Positions 17,894 through 27,079 of a stretch of DNA of 64,000 nucleotides are shown here, piece after piece. Position numbers and translations under genes: made by a program. Numbering within the stretch: the stretch's first letter is position 1; the number at the start of each line of letters is the position of its first letter. Origin of the DNA: Aliiglaciecola lipolytica E3 (GTDB lineage: Bacteria > Pseudomonadota > Gammaproteobacteria > Enterobacterales > Alteromonadaceae). Location: NCBI RefSeq assembly GCF_000314975.1, contig NZ_BAEN01000055.1:1-64000 (forward strand). Reading direction: 5' to 3'. The notes below the pieces were generated by a model. It saw only the letters and a list, made by a program, of their open reading frames with translations. It searched no databases and was not told the origin of the DNA.

Positions 17894-18247
17894 TTAATTA
17901 GATTCCCGAGAAAGTTCGACTGTCACCGCGACGGCGTTGGGCAGGATATTGGGTTTTGTGATAGCAAGCTTAGCGTTTTCAACACCTTGATAACTCAACA
18001 AGTGTTCAATGATATGGGAGGCCAACGCTTCTAATAGCTGAAATTCGCTATTATTCGCAATCTCTTCTACAGCCAGCGCTAGAGCAGCATAATCAATGGT
18101 GTCACTGACATTATCTGACTTTGCTGCGACACTCAAATCTACGTTTAACTCAATATCAATTAACAGCGCTTGTTTAGCTTTTCTTTCCCAATCGTAAACA
18201 CCGATTAGTGACTTGACTTCCAAGCCTTGTATAATAATTTTGTCCAT
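17894..18247 (-). CDS. folB: Dihydroneopterin aldolase FolB
   Basis: Converts dihydroneopterin to hydroxymethyl-dihydropterin and glycolaldehyde, just upstream of FolK in folate synthesis. The 117-residue length is typical. The motifs IIIQGLEVKSLIGVYDWER, TIDYAALA and LLEALASHI contain the conserved Tyr and Glu of the active site, and KPNILPNAVAVTVEL is the family C-terminus. It is the first gene of the folB-folK-uppP operon and is divergent from plsY across about 120 nt. Confidence 0.95.
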   Translation of the reverse strand: MDKIIIQGLEVKSLIGVYDWERKAKQALLIDIELNVDLSVAAKSDNVSDTIDYAALALAVEEIANNSEFQLLEALASHIIEHLLSYQGVENAKLAITKPNILPNAVAVTVELSRESN

Positions 18248-18370
18248 GACAGATCCGCGCAGTTATAGTGACTAAATGCAGTAAAGTGACAGCGCTTATC
18301 AAGTAGCGTAAAAAATCACTCTAACGAGTTAACTGAAATACGAGTTTAACTGTTTAGGAAGACCAAGTAT

Positions 18371-18991
18371 ATGACAGCACTGACATTATTGATGATCACA
18401 TCCGCCTATTTGGCAGGATCCGTATCTAGTGCAATGGTCGTAAGTAAGCTGTTTTATTTACCCAACCCACGCATGCATGGCTCAGGCAATCCTGGCGCTA
18501 CAAATGTGTTGCGTTTAGGTGGTAGGTTGCCAGCGGTGTTGGTGTTACTGTTTGATATTCTAAAAGGCATGATACCGGTTTGGTTAAGCTATTATCTTGG
18601 GCTTTCCCCGTTAATGCTCGGCTTTGTCGCTATTGCAGCGTGTCTTGGACATATATTCCCACTTTTTTTCAGCTTTCAAGGTGGCAAAGCCGTGGCTACC
18701 GCCTTTGGAGCAATGTTACCTATAGGGACGGAGTTGGCTGGCGCTTTAATAGCTTGTTGGGGAATCGTGGTTTTTGTTACTGGTTACTCTTCTTTAGCCG
18801 CCATTTTAGCGGTCGCTCTTTCGCCAGTTATCACTTACTTTGTAAAACCAGAATATACCTTACCCGTGTGTATGTTAGCGTTGTTGATTATATTGCGTCA
18901 TAAAGACAACATCGTGCGTTTAGTGCGCGGTCAAGAAAATAAAATATGGGAAAAAGGTAGAGCAACTGGGTTTACACAATCAAAAAAATAA
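18371..18991 (+). CDS. plsY: Acyl-phosphate:glycerol-3-phosphate acyltransferase PlsY
   Basis: An inner-membrane enzyme that makes lysophosphatidic acid from acyl phosphate, the first step of phospholipid synthesis. The 206-residue polytopic protein has the PlsY motifs [36 protein letters not shown] and RHKDNIVRL. The ATG follows AGGAAG at suitable spacing. In many proteobacteria plsY sits next to folB and tsaD, as here. Confidence 0.95.
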   Translation: MTALTLLMITSAYLAGSVSSAMVVSKLFYLPNPRMHGSGNPGATNVLRLGGRLPAVLVLLFDILKGMIPVWLSYYLGLSPLMLGFVAIAACLGHIFPLFFSFQGGKAVATAFGAMLPIGTELAGALIACWGIVVFVTGYSSLAAILAVALSPVITYFVKPEYTLPVCMLALLIILRHKDNIVRLVRGQENKIWEKGRATGFTQSKK

Positions 18992-19029
18992 GCTGTAAAC
19001 CCGCTCAGTTTTATGCTGTATCTGCAGCG

Positions 19030-20049
19030 TTAAATAGCTGGCAAAGAATCTAATGACCAACGCGGTTTTGCTTTGCTACTTAGAGACTCAACCTGACCGG
19101 CCTTTAATCTTTGCAAACCTGCGTAGGCAATCATAGCGCCGTTATCAGTACAAAATTCCAGCCGCGGATAATAGACTTTGCCATTAATTTTTTTCATCAT
19201 CGTTTCTAATTGCATTCTAAGCATCGTATTTGCACTTACACCGCCCGCAATCACCAATCGTTTTAGACCTGTTTGTTTTAATGCTCTTCTACATTTAATG
19301 GCTAGGGTATCAACCACGGCTTCTTGGAACGCATAGGCGATATCAGCTTTAGTCTGTTCATCCAGTTTTTCTGATCGAATGCTATTGGCAGCAGCAGTTT
19401 TGAGCCCGCTAAAACTAAAATCTAAGCCGGGCTTTGCCGTCATAGGGCGTGGGAAGTCAAATCGACCGGGTGTACCTTTATCAGCCATTTTCGCTAACAA
19501 TGGACCACCTGGATAATCTAACCCCATCATTTTAGCGGTTTTATCAAATGCTTCACCTGCAGCATCATCTACTGACTCGCCTAACACAGTGTACTTACCA
19601 ATGCCTTCTACTTTCACCATCATGGTATGCCCGCCGGACACTAATAACGCCACGAAAGGGAATTCAGGCTTGGGATCATCTAGCATAGGTGCTAGCAAAT
19701 GACCTTCCATATGGTGTACACCGACAGCAGGAACATTCCAAGCAAACGCTAAACTTCGGCCAACAGAAGCGCCAACCAAAAGCGCGCCAATTAATCCTGG
19801 ACCTTGAGTATATGCGATACCATCAATTTGCTGGGCGTTGGTATCCGCATCTTTTAATGCTTTTTTTATCAGCGGAACAATTTTTCGAATGTGATCTCTA
19901 GATGCCAACTCTGGTACTACACCGCCATAATCGGCGTGCAGTTTTACCTGACTGTACAACTCGTGGGATAACAATCCAAGTTCATCATCCAAAACCGCAA
20001 TACCGGTTTCATCACAGGAAGTTTCAATTCCTAAAATTCGCATATTCAT
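19030..20049 (-). CDS. tsaD: tRNA N6-adenosine threonylcarbamoyltransferase TsaD
   Basis: The catalytic subunit of the t6A37 modification of ANN-decoding tRNAs. The 339-residue sequence follows E. coli TsaD closely: [29 protein letters not shown], the metal-binding [31 protein letters not shown] and [11 protein letters not shown]. Two ATGs six bases apart are possible (20049 and 20043); the first has GAG at 5 nt, while the second matches the E. coli start. It is divergent from rpsU, the conserved arrangement in gammaproteobacteria. Confidence 0.96.
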   Translation of the reverse strand: MNMRILGIETSCDETGIAVLDDELGLLSHELYSQVKLHADYGGVVPELASRDHIRKIVPLIKKALKDADTNAQQIDGIAYTQGPGLIGALLVGASVGRSLAFAWNVPAVGVHHMEGHLLAPMLDDPKPEFPFVALLVSGGHTMMVKVEGIGKYTVLGESVDDAAGEAFDKTAKMMGLDYPGGPLLAKMADKGTPGRFDFPRPMTAKPGLDFSFSGLKTAAANSIRSEKLDEQTKADIAYAFQEAVVDTLAIKCRRALKQTGLKRLVIAGGVSANTMLRMQLETMMKKINGKVYYPRLEFCTDNGAMIAYAGLQRLKAGQVESLSSKAKPRWSLDSLPAI

Positions 20050-20174
20050 TTATACTCAACAACAACATTGCCAGAAGTTTACCTTTGCGCTGCCTCAGAC
20101 GCTATAGTTCTGCCTAGATAATGCAGAAAAACCAAAAAACTTGCCGCAAATTCGAAATTATCTTAAAACATCCC

Positions 20175-20203
20175 TTTACAAGCGGCCTTCGAATGATTAA
20201 AAT
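20175..20203 (+). promoter_or_regulatory. Sigma-70 promoter of the rpsU operon
   Basis: TTTACA (20175-20180), a 17-nt spacer and TAAAAT (20198-20203) lie about 75 nt before rpsU. The hexamers and spacing fit a vegetative promoter driving rpsU and probably yqeY and dnaG. Confidence 0.7.
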
Positions 20204-20278
20204 TCCGCACCATTTTTGACCGCACCGGCTATTTTTTGGGCTGGTAAAACAGATTTAATATTTTGAGGTGAGATTTTA

Positions 20279-20494
20279 ATGCCAATCGTTAAAGTAAGAG
20301 AGAACGAACCATTTGACGTAGCACTGCGTCGTTTCAAGCGTTCATGTGAAAAAGCAGGTGTTCTTTCAGAAGTTCGTCGTCGCGAATTTTTTGAAAAGCC
20401 GACTTGGGAACGTAAGCGTAAGAAAGCAGCTGCTAAAAAGCGTCATTTGAAAAAGTTAGCTCGCGAAAACGCACGTCGCATCAAGTTATACTAG
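20279..20494 (+). CDS. rpsU: 30S ribosomal protein bS21
   Basis: A 71-residue, highly basic small-subunit protein that helps base-pairing of initiator mRNA sites. The sequence [20 protein letters not shown] and the Lys/Arg-rich tail ENARRIKLY are nearly identical to the E. coli protein of the same length. GAGGTGAG lies before the ATG. First gene of the macromolecular synthesis operon, followed by a hairpin and then the YqeY gene. Confidence 0.98.
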   Translation: MPIVKVRENEPFDVALRRFKRSCEKAGVLSEVRRREFFEKPTWERKRKKAAAKKRHLKKLARENARRIKLY

Positions 20495-20507
20495 TATCTC
20501 GCTCCTA

Positions 20508-20550
20508 TAGCTTGGAACTAATGATAGATTGAATATTAGGTTCCAAGCTA
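20508..20550 (+). terminator. Attenuator-like hairpin after rpsU
   Basis: TAGCTTGGAAC (20508-20518) pairs perfectly with GTTCCAAGCTA (20540-20550). In E. coli a partial terminator after rpsU lowers dnaG expression relative to rpsU; this hairpin sits in the equivalent place. A weak T-containing tail follows, so read-through is expected. Confidence 0.6.
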
Positions 20551-20587
20551 AAGCTGTCTAAATAGTTTTACGTTTTAGAGTTTTCAG

Positions 20588-21031
20588 ATGCCCCTTGTTG
20601 AACAACTAAATCAAGCAATGAAAGACGCAATGCGTGCTAAAGACAAACTACGTCTTGGCACAATTCGTATGGCACTTGCGGCAGTTAAACAGCGTGAATT
20701 AGACGAGAAAGTTGAGTTAACTGACACTGATGTGACTGTTTTGCTAACAAAAATGGTAAAGCAGCGTAAAGATGCTGCAGGCCAATTTGAGCAAGCGGGT
20801 CGTCAAGATTTGGCGGACACCGAAAAAGCAGAAATCGAAGTTATTCAATCATTTTTACCACAGCCGTTGACGGACAGTGAGTTAGATGCATTGATTCAAC
20901 AAGCGATGCAAGATACTCAGGCTGCCGGAATGCAGGATATGGGTAAGGTGATGGGCTGGTTAAAACCAAAAGTTCAAGGCCGCACTGATATGGGCAAATT
21001 AAGTGGTCAAATTAAAGCTAAGCTTGCCTGA
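20588..21031 (+). CDS. GatB/YqeY domain protein
   Basis: A 147-residue protein similar to the tail domain of GatB, the tRNA-dependent amidotransferase subunit. Motifs include LRLGTIRMALAAVKQRELD, RKDAAGQFEQAGRQDLADTE, FLPQPLTDSEL, MGKVMGWLKPKVQGRTD and a C-terminal GKLSGQIKAKL. Its molecular function is not established, although a tRNA-related role is suspected. It sits between rpsU and dnaG, an arrangement common in pseudomonads and alteromonads but absent in E. coli. Confidence 0.92.
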   Translation: MPLVEQLNQAMKDAMRAKDKLRLGTIRMALAAVKQRELDEKVELTDTDVTVLLTKMVKQRKDAAGQFEQAGRQDLADTEKAEIEVIQSFLPQPLTDSELDALIQQAMQDTQAAGMQDMGKVMGWLKPKVQGRTDMGKLSGQIKAKLA

Positions 21032-21157
21032 TTACTGCTAACTATTCGAAAACTATGCACAAGCCGCAGTTGTAAAATTGCGGCTTGTTTGTTTCTGACC
21101 CTTACTGCTAAAGTAGCGTCTGTTGAAAACCCCTTTTGATAAATTTGATTGCAATTC

Positions 21158-22942
21158 ATGGCCGGACGTATTCCAAAAGATTTTATTGATGATTTGATTG
21201 CTCGCACTGATATCGTTGAGCTAGTAGATAGCCGTGTAAAATTAAAAAAAGCCGGAAAAAATTATCAAGCTTGTTGCCCTTTCCACAGCGAAAAAAGTCC
21301 TTCATTTACCGTAAGTCAAGACAAACAGTTCTACCATTGTTTTGGATGCGGCGCGCATGGCAACGCTATTTCTTTTGTGATCGAATATGATCGTCTTGAA
21401 TTTCCAGAAGCAGTTGAAGAGCTCGCCAGATTTCATAGTTTAGAAGTTCCTCGAGAACAGGGCGCAAAACCCGGCCCTACTCCACAACAAAAAGCGCAAA
21501 TTGCAGACGATTATCAGCTTATGGAACAAGCAGCGCGATTTTTTGAGCATCAATTAAAGCAGCATGAACAAAAAAACAAACCCATTGACTATTTAAAGCA
21601 ACGAGGTTTAAGCGGGGAGATTGTTAAAGCTTTTGGCATAGGTTACGCGCCGCCGGAGTGGGATAGCATTTTCAAGCAATTCGGTACTTCGCCGGAAAAA
21701 CAACAGCAGTTACTCGATTTAAAACTGATCACTGAGAACGATAACCGTCGGCGTTATGATTTTTTCAGAGATAGGATTATGTTTCCTATCCGCGATAAGC
21801 GCGGCAGAGTAATAGGCTTTGGCGGCCGTGTGCTAGAAGACGGCGGTCCTAAATATCTTAACTCACCAGAAACTCGGATATTCCATAAAGGCCACGAGCT
21901 ATACGGTTTTTATCAAGCCAAACAGGCGAATCGAAAGTTAGAAAGACTGATGATAGTAGAAGGCTACATGGATGTCGTAGCGCTTGCCCAGTTTGGCATC
22001 GATTACGCAGTCGCCTCTTTAGGCACATCAACGACTCCTGAGCATATTCAAATGTTGTTTCGCGCCGCGCCCGAAATAATTTGTTGTTATGACGGTGACC
22101 GTGCTGGACGAGATGCAGCGTGGCGAGCACTCGAAAACGCACTTCCCCAACTCAAAGATGGCGTAGAAATGAAGTTTTTGTTTCTACCCGATGGAGAAGA
22201 TCCAGATACATTAGTGCGAAAAACCGGAAAAGCGGAATTTGAAACTTTATTGAGTGAAAAATCCGTACCTCTATCGCAATTCTTCTTTGAAAACCTTATC
22301 CAGCAATTTAATGTTGGCAGTAGCGAAGGAAAAGCGGCTTTAACCAAAGCTGCCAATGAATATATTGAGCAAATCCACGCTGAGAACTTGGTTGTTCTAT
22401 TAAAAGAAGAGTTGCGTAAAAAGATTAAAGGTGACAGTTATAAAGCTGATATATTACAGGACATCAAACAAGCAAACAGTGTGGGTAAAGCACAAAAATT
22501 AGATTATCAAATGCCCAATAAAAATAATATGTCTCCGGTTAGGAAGTTATTGAGACTGTTACTTCTACACCCTAACTTGGCAAGGAAACACCCAGATATT
22601 CAGCCAAGTGCGTTAAATCCTGATTTCTTAAAAGGACTACATGTTTTAATTAAAATGCATAGTTTTTGTGCATCTGAATCGAATATTAAAACAGGACATG
22701 TTCTCGAACACTTTCGACACGATCCAGAAGCAAAGTTCTTACATCAATTACTGCAAATTGACCATGACGCAGATGACAATCGCCCAGACAAACTTTATAT
22801 CGATAGTTTTAATCGACTTATTGAACAACAACTCAAAGCGCGTTATCAGCAACTTTTGGCAAAAGGCAGCGCCATGACCATGGATGAAAAAATGGAATTC
22901 AAATTGCTCACACAAACCAAAGCGACCTACAGCGCTGAGTAA
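21158..22942 (+). CDS. dnaG: DNA primase DnaG
   Basis: Makes RNA primers at the replication fork. The 594-residue protein has the zinc-binding domain (ACCPFH followed by FYHCFGCGAHGN; ligands Cys, His, Cys, Cys), the TOPRIM core with VEGYMDVVAL and CYDGDRAGRDAAWRA, and a divergent C-terminal helicase-binding domain. The start MAGRIPKDFIDDLIARTDIV aligns with E. coli MAGRIP, so ATG 21158 is chosen over an in-frame TTG nine bases upstream. It lies in the rpsU-yqeY-dnaG-rpoD series. Confidence 0.97.
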   Translation: MAGRIPKDFIDDLIARTDIVELVDSRVKLKKAGKNYQACCPFHSEKSPSFTVSQDKQFYHCFGCGAHGNAISFVIEYDRLEFPEAVEELARFHSLEVPREQGAKPGPTPQQKAQIADDYQLMEQAARFFEHQLKQHEQKNKPIDYLKQRGLSGEIVKAFGIGYAPPEWDSIFKQFGTSPEKQQQLLDLKLITENDNRRRYDFFRDRIMFPIRDKRGRVIGFGGRVLEDGGPKYLNSPETRIFHKGHELYGFYQAKQANRKLERLMIVEGYMDVVALAQFGIDYAVASLGTSTTPEHIQMLFRAAPEIICCYDGDRAGRDAAWRALENALPQLKDGVEMKFLFLPDGEDPDTLVRKTGKAEFETLLSEKSVPLSQFFFENLIQQFNVGSSEGKAALTKAANEYIEQIHAENLVVLLKEELRKKIKGDSYKADILQDIKQANSVGKAQKLDYQMPNKNNMSPVRKLLRLLLLHPNLARKHPDIQPSALNPDFLKGLHVLIKMHSFCASESNIKTGHVLEHFRHDPEAKFLHQLLQIDHDADDNRPDKLYIDSFNRLIEQQLKARYQQLLAKGSAMTMDEKMEFKLLTQTKATYSAE

Positions 22943-23116
22943 ATAAAATCCAATCCACATGCATGGTTAGTATAATTCCCCGCAAAGCGCCTATTTGTTA
23001 GTAGATAAGGCACTTGAATAAAAACTATTCACCCATACATATGAGGAACAGTTAATTTAAACGATAAAATACCGGAAAATAGCTTAATTTACTGGCCTGA
23101 CTACTGGGAATTCTGC

Positions 23117-23122
23117 TATACT
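23117..23122 (+). promoter_or_regulatory. Extended -10 promoter for rpoD
   Basis: TGCTATACT (23114-23122) in the 287-nt dnaG-rpoD gap is an extended -10 element (TGn plus TATACT). No good -35 is seen at 16-18 nt, which fits extended -10 promoters. It would allow rpoD to be expressed independently of dnaG. Confidence 0.5.
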
Positions 23123-23229
23123 GGCTAATTCGCAAACGCCTCGGTGCACGCAGATTTTATCTGGATTCGACAATTTAGATTGGTCAGTTCCAGGTACACT
23201 TTCAACTGATTTTGAGAAACGTAGGTTAT

Positions 23230-25059
23230 ATGGCGCAAAGCAAGCAGTCTCAGATAAAACTCCTTATTGTAAAAGGAAAAGAGCAAGGTTATTTAACTTT
23301 TGCTGAAGTAAACGATCACCTCCCCCAAGACATTGTTGATTCTGATCAAATCGAAGATATTATTCGAATGATCAACGATATGGGTATTCAGGTTTTCGAA
23401 TCAGCTCCCGATTCTGACGAATTGTTGATGCAAGAAACCACAGCCGACGAAGAAGTAGCTGAAGCTGCGGCTCAAGCTCTTGCCACGGTTGAGAGTGAAA
23501 TCGGTCGTACAACTGACCCAGTTCGCATGTATATGCGTGAAATGGGAACGGTTGAACTTCTTACTCGTGAAGGCGAAATTGAAATTGCCAAACGAATTGA
23601 AGATGGCATTAATCAAGTACAGTGTTCAGTTGCTGAATATCCAGAAGCAATTACTTACTTACTTGATCAATGGGACCAATTTGAAGCTGAAGAAATTCGT
23701 CTAAGTGATATTATTATTGGTTTCGTTGATCCAAATGAAACTGATGTAGCACCTACTGCAACCCATGTAGGGTCTGAGTTGTCTGAAGAAGAATTGGATG
23801 ATGAAGATGACGACGAAGATGACGAAGACGAGGAAGAGGAAGATACAGGTCCTGATCCTGAACTTGCTAGAGAAAAGTTTGATGAATTGCGTAAGCAATA
23901 CATTAAAGCCCGCGATGTAATCGCCAGCAAAGGTCGTTCTCATAAAGATGCTAGAAAACAAATTAACGAGCTAAGTGAAGTCTTTAAAGAGTTCAGATTA
24001 GTACCCAAACAATTCGACCGCATGGTTAAAAATATGCGTAGCATGATGGACAGAGTCCGTGTGCAAGAACGAATTGTGATGAAACACTGCGTAGTTAACG
24101 CAAAAATGCCGAAGAAGGATTTTATTAAGGCATTTGCAGGCAATGAAACCACTACAGACTGGCTTGTAGAAGTGCTTGAAAGTGGTGCGAGTTATGTTCC
24201 TGCACTGATAGAAGTAAGAGAAGAATTAGAACGTGCTGTTAGCAAAATGAATCAAGTTGAAGAAGAAACCGGACTCATCATTGCTGACATAAAAGACATC
24301 AACCGTCGTATGTCGATTGGTGAAGCGAAAGCTCGCCGTGCTAAAAAAGAAATGGTTGAAGCTAACCTGCGTTTGGTTATCTCTATCGCTAAAAAATATA
24401 CAAACCGTGGCTTACAATTCTTGGATCTTATCCAAGAAGGAAATATCGGTTTGATGAAAGCGGTAGACAAATTTGAATATCGTCGTGGTTATAAGTTTTC
24501 AACTTATGCTACATGGTGGATTCGCCAAGCAATTACTCGCTCAATTGCCGACCAAGCAAGAACTATCCGTATACCAGTACATATGATAGAAACGATCAAC
24601 AAATTGAATCGTATCTCTCGTCAAATGTTACAAGAAATGGGTAGAGAGCCAACACCTGAAGAATTGTCAGAACGCATGATTATGCCTGAAGACAAGATCC
24701 GCAAAGTGCTCAAAATTGCTAAAGAGCCTATCTCCATGGAAACGCCTATCGGTGATGACGAAGATTCGCACTTAGGTGACTTTATTGAAGATAGTACAAT
24801 CGTGCAGCCGCTTGATTCTGCCACTGGTGGTAGCTTGAAGGATGCGACACAAGAAGTACTTGCTGGACTAACCGCCAGAGAAGCTAAAGTATTGCGTATG
24901 CGTTTTGGTATCGATATGAACACTGACCACACGTTAGAAGAAGTGGGCAAACAATTTGACGTTACCCGTGAACGTATTCGTCAGATCGAAGCGAAAGCAC
25001 TACGTAAATTACGTCACCCGAGTCGCTCAGAGCAATTACGCAGTTTCTTGGACGAGTAA
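23230..25059 (+). CDS. rpoD: RNA polymerase sigma factor RpoD (sigma-70)
   Basis: The housekeeping sigma factor, 609 residues against 613 in E. coli. Region 1.1 begins [22 protein letters not shown]. Region 1.2 has [14 protein letters not shown], and a very acidic Asp/Glu-rich stretch is seen around 185-215. Regions 2-4 are almost identical to E. coli, including [32 protein letters not shown] and the region 4.2 helix [20 protein letters not shown] 23230 matches the E. coli start; an in-frame TTG at 23212 is rejected. A strong terminator follows. Confidence 0.98.
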   Translation: MAQSKQSQIKLLIVKGKEQGYLTFAEVNDHLPQDIVDSDQIEDIIRMINDMGIQVFESAPDSDELLMQETTADEEVAEAAAQALATVESEIGRTTDPVRMYMREMGTVELLTREGEIEIAKRIEDGINQVQCSVAEYPEAITYLLDQWDQFEAEEIRLSDIIIGFVDPNETDVAPTATHVGSELSEEELDDEDDDEDDEDEEEEDTGPDPELAREKFDELRKQYIKARDVIASKGRSHKDARKQINELSEVFKEFRLVPKQFDRMVKNMRSMMDRVRVQERIVMKHCVVNAKMPKKDFIKAFAGNETTTDWLVEVLESGASYVPALIEVREELERAVSKMNQVEEETGLIIADIKDINRRMSIGEAKARRAKKEMVEANLRLVISIAKKYTNRGLQFLDLIQEGNIGLMKAVDKFEYRRGYKFSTYATWWIRQAITRSIADQARTIRIPVHMIETINKLNRISRQMLQEMGREPTPEELSERMIMPEDKIRKVLKIAKEPISMETPIGDDEDSHLGDFIEDSTIVQPLDSATGGSLKDATQEVLAGLTAREAKVLRMRFGIDMNTDHTLEEVGKQFDVTRERIRQIEAKALRKLRHPSRSEQLRSFLDE

Positions 25060-25086
25060 TTTCGCTAAGCACTTAAACAACATTAG

Positions 25087-25112
25087 AAAGCCGCTTAATC
25101 GCGGCTTTTTTT
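25087..25112 (+). terminator. Rho-independent terminator of rpoD
   Basis: AAAGCCGC (25087-25094), a 6-nt loop and GCGGCTTT (25101-25108) continuing into TTTT. It closes the rpsU-rpoD operon. Confidence 0.9.
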
Positions 25113-25157
25113 ATGGGGCAATTCCAATATTAACCCCATGAGCTAAAACCAAAGATA

Positions 25158-25275
25158 ATGTAGGCTGGGATTTATCTCAGCAATAAACCCATGGGCTGAA
25201 GCCCATGCTACTGTAGGTAATGTAGGCTGGGCTTTATCGCAGCTAATTAAACTCAAGGGCTGAAGCCCATATTAC
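25158..25275. repeat. Hairpin repeat cluster, two double units
   Basis: Alternating small palindromic modules occur in the order A-B-A-B. Module A is GTAGGCTGGGNTTTATCNCAG (25160-25180 and 25222-25242). Module B is GGGCTGAAGCCC with flanks ending in ATGCTAC or ATATTAC (25193-25211 and 25257-25275). The same two modules in opposite orientation form the array at 51531-51726, so they are a dispersed family. The cluster separates the rpoD terminator from the convergent hydrolase gene and overlaps that gene's stop codon. Confidence 0.85.
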
Positions 25276-25889
25276 GGTTGGCTGAGTTTATCTAAAATAA
25301 TGCGGCTTACTTTTCTACTGCTGGGTAAAAATGTATGTATCACAGGCACTTTAATGACCTCACCTATGCCTGCGTGACTGCATTCTGAGACAGACACTAC
25401 TCCATCATTTTCTTCGTCTTTGAAGTACTTTGTGGTGAGCGCAAAAGAACGGGTACCAACTATCGCGGTTACCGGAATAGATGGCATACTGATCGTTGCA
25501 AGACGCGAATCGCTAGCTAATAATTGTCCGCTGTCCCCTGTTACTAACTGAAAGCCCAATTCATGTTGGCTCTTTTTAGCAATACGAGGTGACACAGTGG
25601 GTGAACCAAGTAAAAATAGCTGATTGGGTAAACTGATCTCAATAGGTAACTGTTGCAGCGCAGCTCTGAGCATCAGTCCACCTAAAGAGTGGCCAACTAA
25701 AACGTACTCTCCTTTAGCTGCCATCTCAGTAATTTTATCGCTGACTCGTTTGACGATATCGGCAAAATTTTCAGTACCGGTGAAATATCCTAGAACGTCT
25801 ACGCAGTGCCCGTATTTTCGCAGTCGCCACAACATTGGCGTCGCAGAAATGGGGGTACGTCCCATACCGTGGATAAATAAAATCTGCAT
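25272..25889 (-). CDS. Alpha/beta-fold hydrolase
   Basis: A 205-residue esterase/lipase-like enzyme. The N-terminal ILFIHGMGRTP supplies the oxyanion-hole HG motif and LVGHSLGG contains the nucleophile Ser68. NDGVVS (putative Asp) and VIHTFLPSS (His) complete a likely triad. No signal peptide is seen, so it is probably cytoplasmic. It begins 3 nt after the Sel1-like gene and may be translationally coupled to it. Its TAA stop lies inside a copy of the hairpin repeat module B. The substrate is unknown. Confidence 0.8.
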   Translation of the reverse strand: MQILFIHGMGRTPISATPMLWRLRKYGHCVDVLGYFTGTENFADIVKRVSDKITEMAAKGEYVLVGHSLGGLMLRAALQQLPIEISLPNQLFLLGSPTVSPRIAKKSQHELGFQLVTGDSGQLLASDSRLATISMPSIPVTAIVGTRSFALTTKYFKDEENDGVVSVSECSHAGIGEVIKVPVIHTFLPSSRKVSRIILDKLSQP

Positions 25890-25892
25890 TAC

Positions 25893-27011
25893 TTACCAAG
25901 TACCTCTTGTACGTAGATATTCGATAGTGGTAAGACTTTCGTTACAAACCTCTGAATCTAATGCTGACATCATTGAAAAAATCGCATCAGCATGATGGGT
26001 TTGCTTTAATGCTCGAGCATAAAGTATATGGCTAAATCCAATATTACATTTTGTAAAAGGATCTTGAATAGATTCTAACAAGCCAAGCGATTTTTCAAAA
26101 AAGTCAGGCTTGCCAATCAGGTTAAAAGCGGCGACTTCAACACTAGCTTCATGATTAGGTTCGGCTGCAATAAATATGTCATTGGCCTGCTTTAATAAAG
26201 CTAAATTTCTTGTGTTATTCTCATATAATTCGTATAAATAAGTATGTAATAACACTTGCCCTTTGCCACACATATTTGCGTTATCATCGCTATATTCTTC
26301 TTCTAATTGTTCAATCAAGTTCATTATTTCTGGCGTCCAATCTTGCCACTGTTTTCGCTCTGATAGCTCTGGAAATAGAAATAATATTCCTCTGGCTTTT
26401 CTAGCAGAATAAACGCCTGCACAGTGAAAATTTATCCCAGTTAAATAGGTTTGATTATGCCAATAATAAGATTTTTCGATATCCTGCCGAATGCCATAGC
26501 CGCCGGTAAAATAATTGAAAGCTAAGATATTCATGCAACCTGCATGTGCCTGTTGAGCGCACAAATGCCAATATTTATATCCCAATCGCGGATCATCTAG
26601 GAGAAATCGTGCGATGTGACCAGATTCAAATAACAAGTTCCCAAAATCAGTAATATTAGGATTCTTTTCGAGTAAAGCATCTACTTTTTCAAGTGCTTCT
26701 TCTAGTTGATCTAAGTGAACGCTTTGATCTACTTCGATTCTGGCGAAGTTGAGTATTATAGTGGAATGTATTAGAGCCTGATGATGGATAAGATCATTTT
26801 CAGTGGGATAGTCATACAGGTCAATTGCGGTGTTTAGCACTTCAGCAGCGTGTTCTAAAGTATCTAAATCGATCTCAGCGTAAAGTCGATTCTGGATTTC
26901 ATCTCCATATATAAACTCAATTGCTGCTTTTGCATCATTAAACGGATTCTGTTCAGCCGCAGCCATTGAACAGAACCCGCAGAAAATGAATATGCATATC
27001 CGTATAAACAT
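25893..27011 (-). CDS. Secreted Sel1/TPR-like protein of unknown function
   Basis: A 372-residue protein with a signal peptide (MFIRICIFIFCGFCSMAAA). The body is alpha-helical. A segment around 155-200 (GYKYWHLCAQQAHAGCMNILAFNYFTGGYGIRQDIEKSYYW) has the alternating small and aromatic residues of Sel1-type repeats, which serve as protein-binding scaffolds. Several cysteines occur in the exported part, so disulfides are possible. It follows the RND permease gene by 68 nt on the same strand and precedes the hydrolase. Any link to efflux is speculation. Confidence 0.6.
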   Translation of the reverse strand: MFIRICIFIFCGFCSMAAAEQNPFNDAKAAIEFIYGDEIQNRLYAEIDLDTLEHAAEVLNTAIDLYDYPTENDLIHHQALIHSTIILNFARIEVDQSVHLDQLEEALEKVDALLEKNPNITDFGNLLFESGHIARFLLDDPRLGYKYWHLCAQQAHAGCMNILAFNYFTGGYGIRQDIEKSYYWHNQTYLTGINFHCAGVYSARKARGILFLFPELSERKQWQDWTPEIMNLIEQLEEEYSDDNANMCGKGQVLLHTYLYELYENNTRNLALLKQANDIFIAAEPNHEASVEVAAFNLIGKPDFFEKSLGLLESIQDPFTKCNIGFSHILYARALKQTHHADAIFSMMSALDSEVCNESLTTIEYLRTRGTW

Positions 27012-27079
27012 TTAATTCCTTAAACAACATCATTGTTGAGTAAGTCTAACCTCGAATTAAATAATAGACTATATAAAGG

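Noticed and set aside
23667-23961. Minus-strand Ser-rich open frames opposite rpoD
   Set aside because: They mirror the acidic Asp/Glu tract of sigma-70; the Ser run is the reverse complement of GAT/GAA codons.
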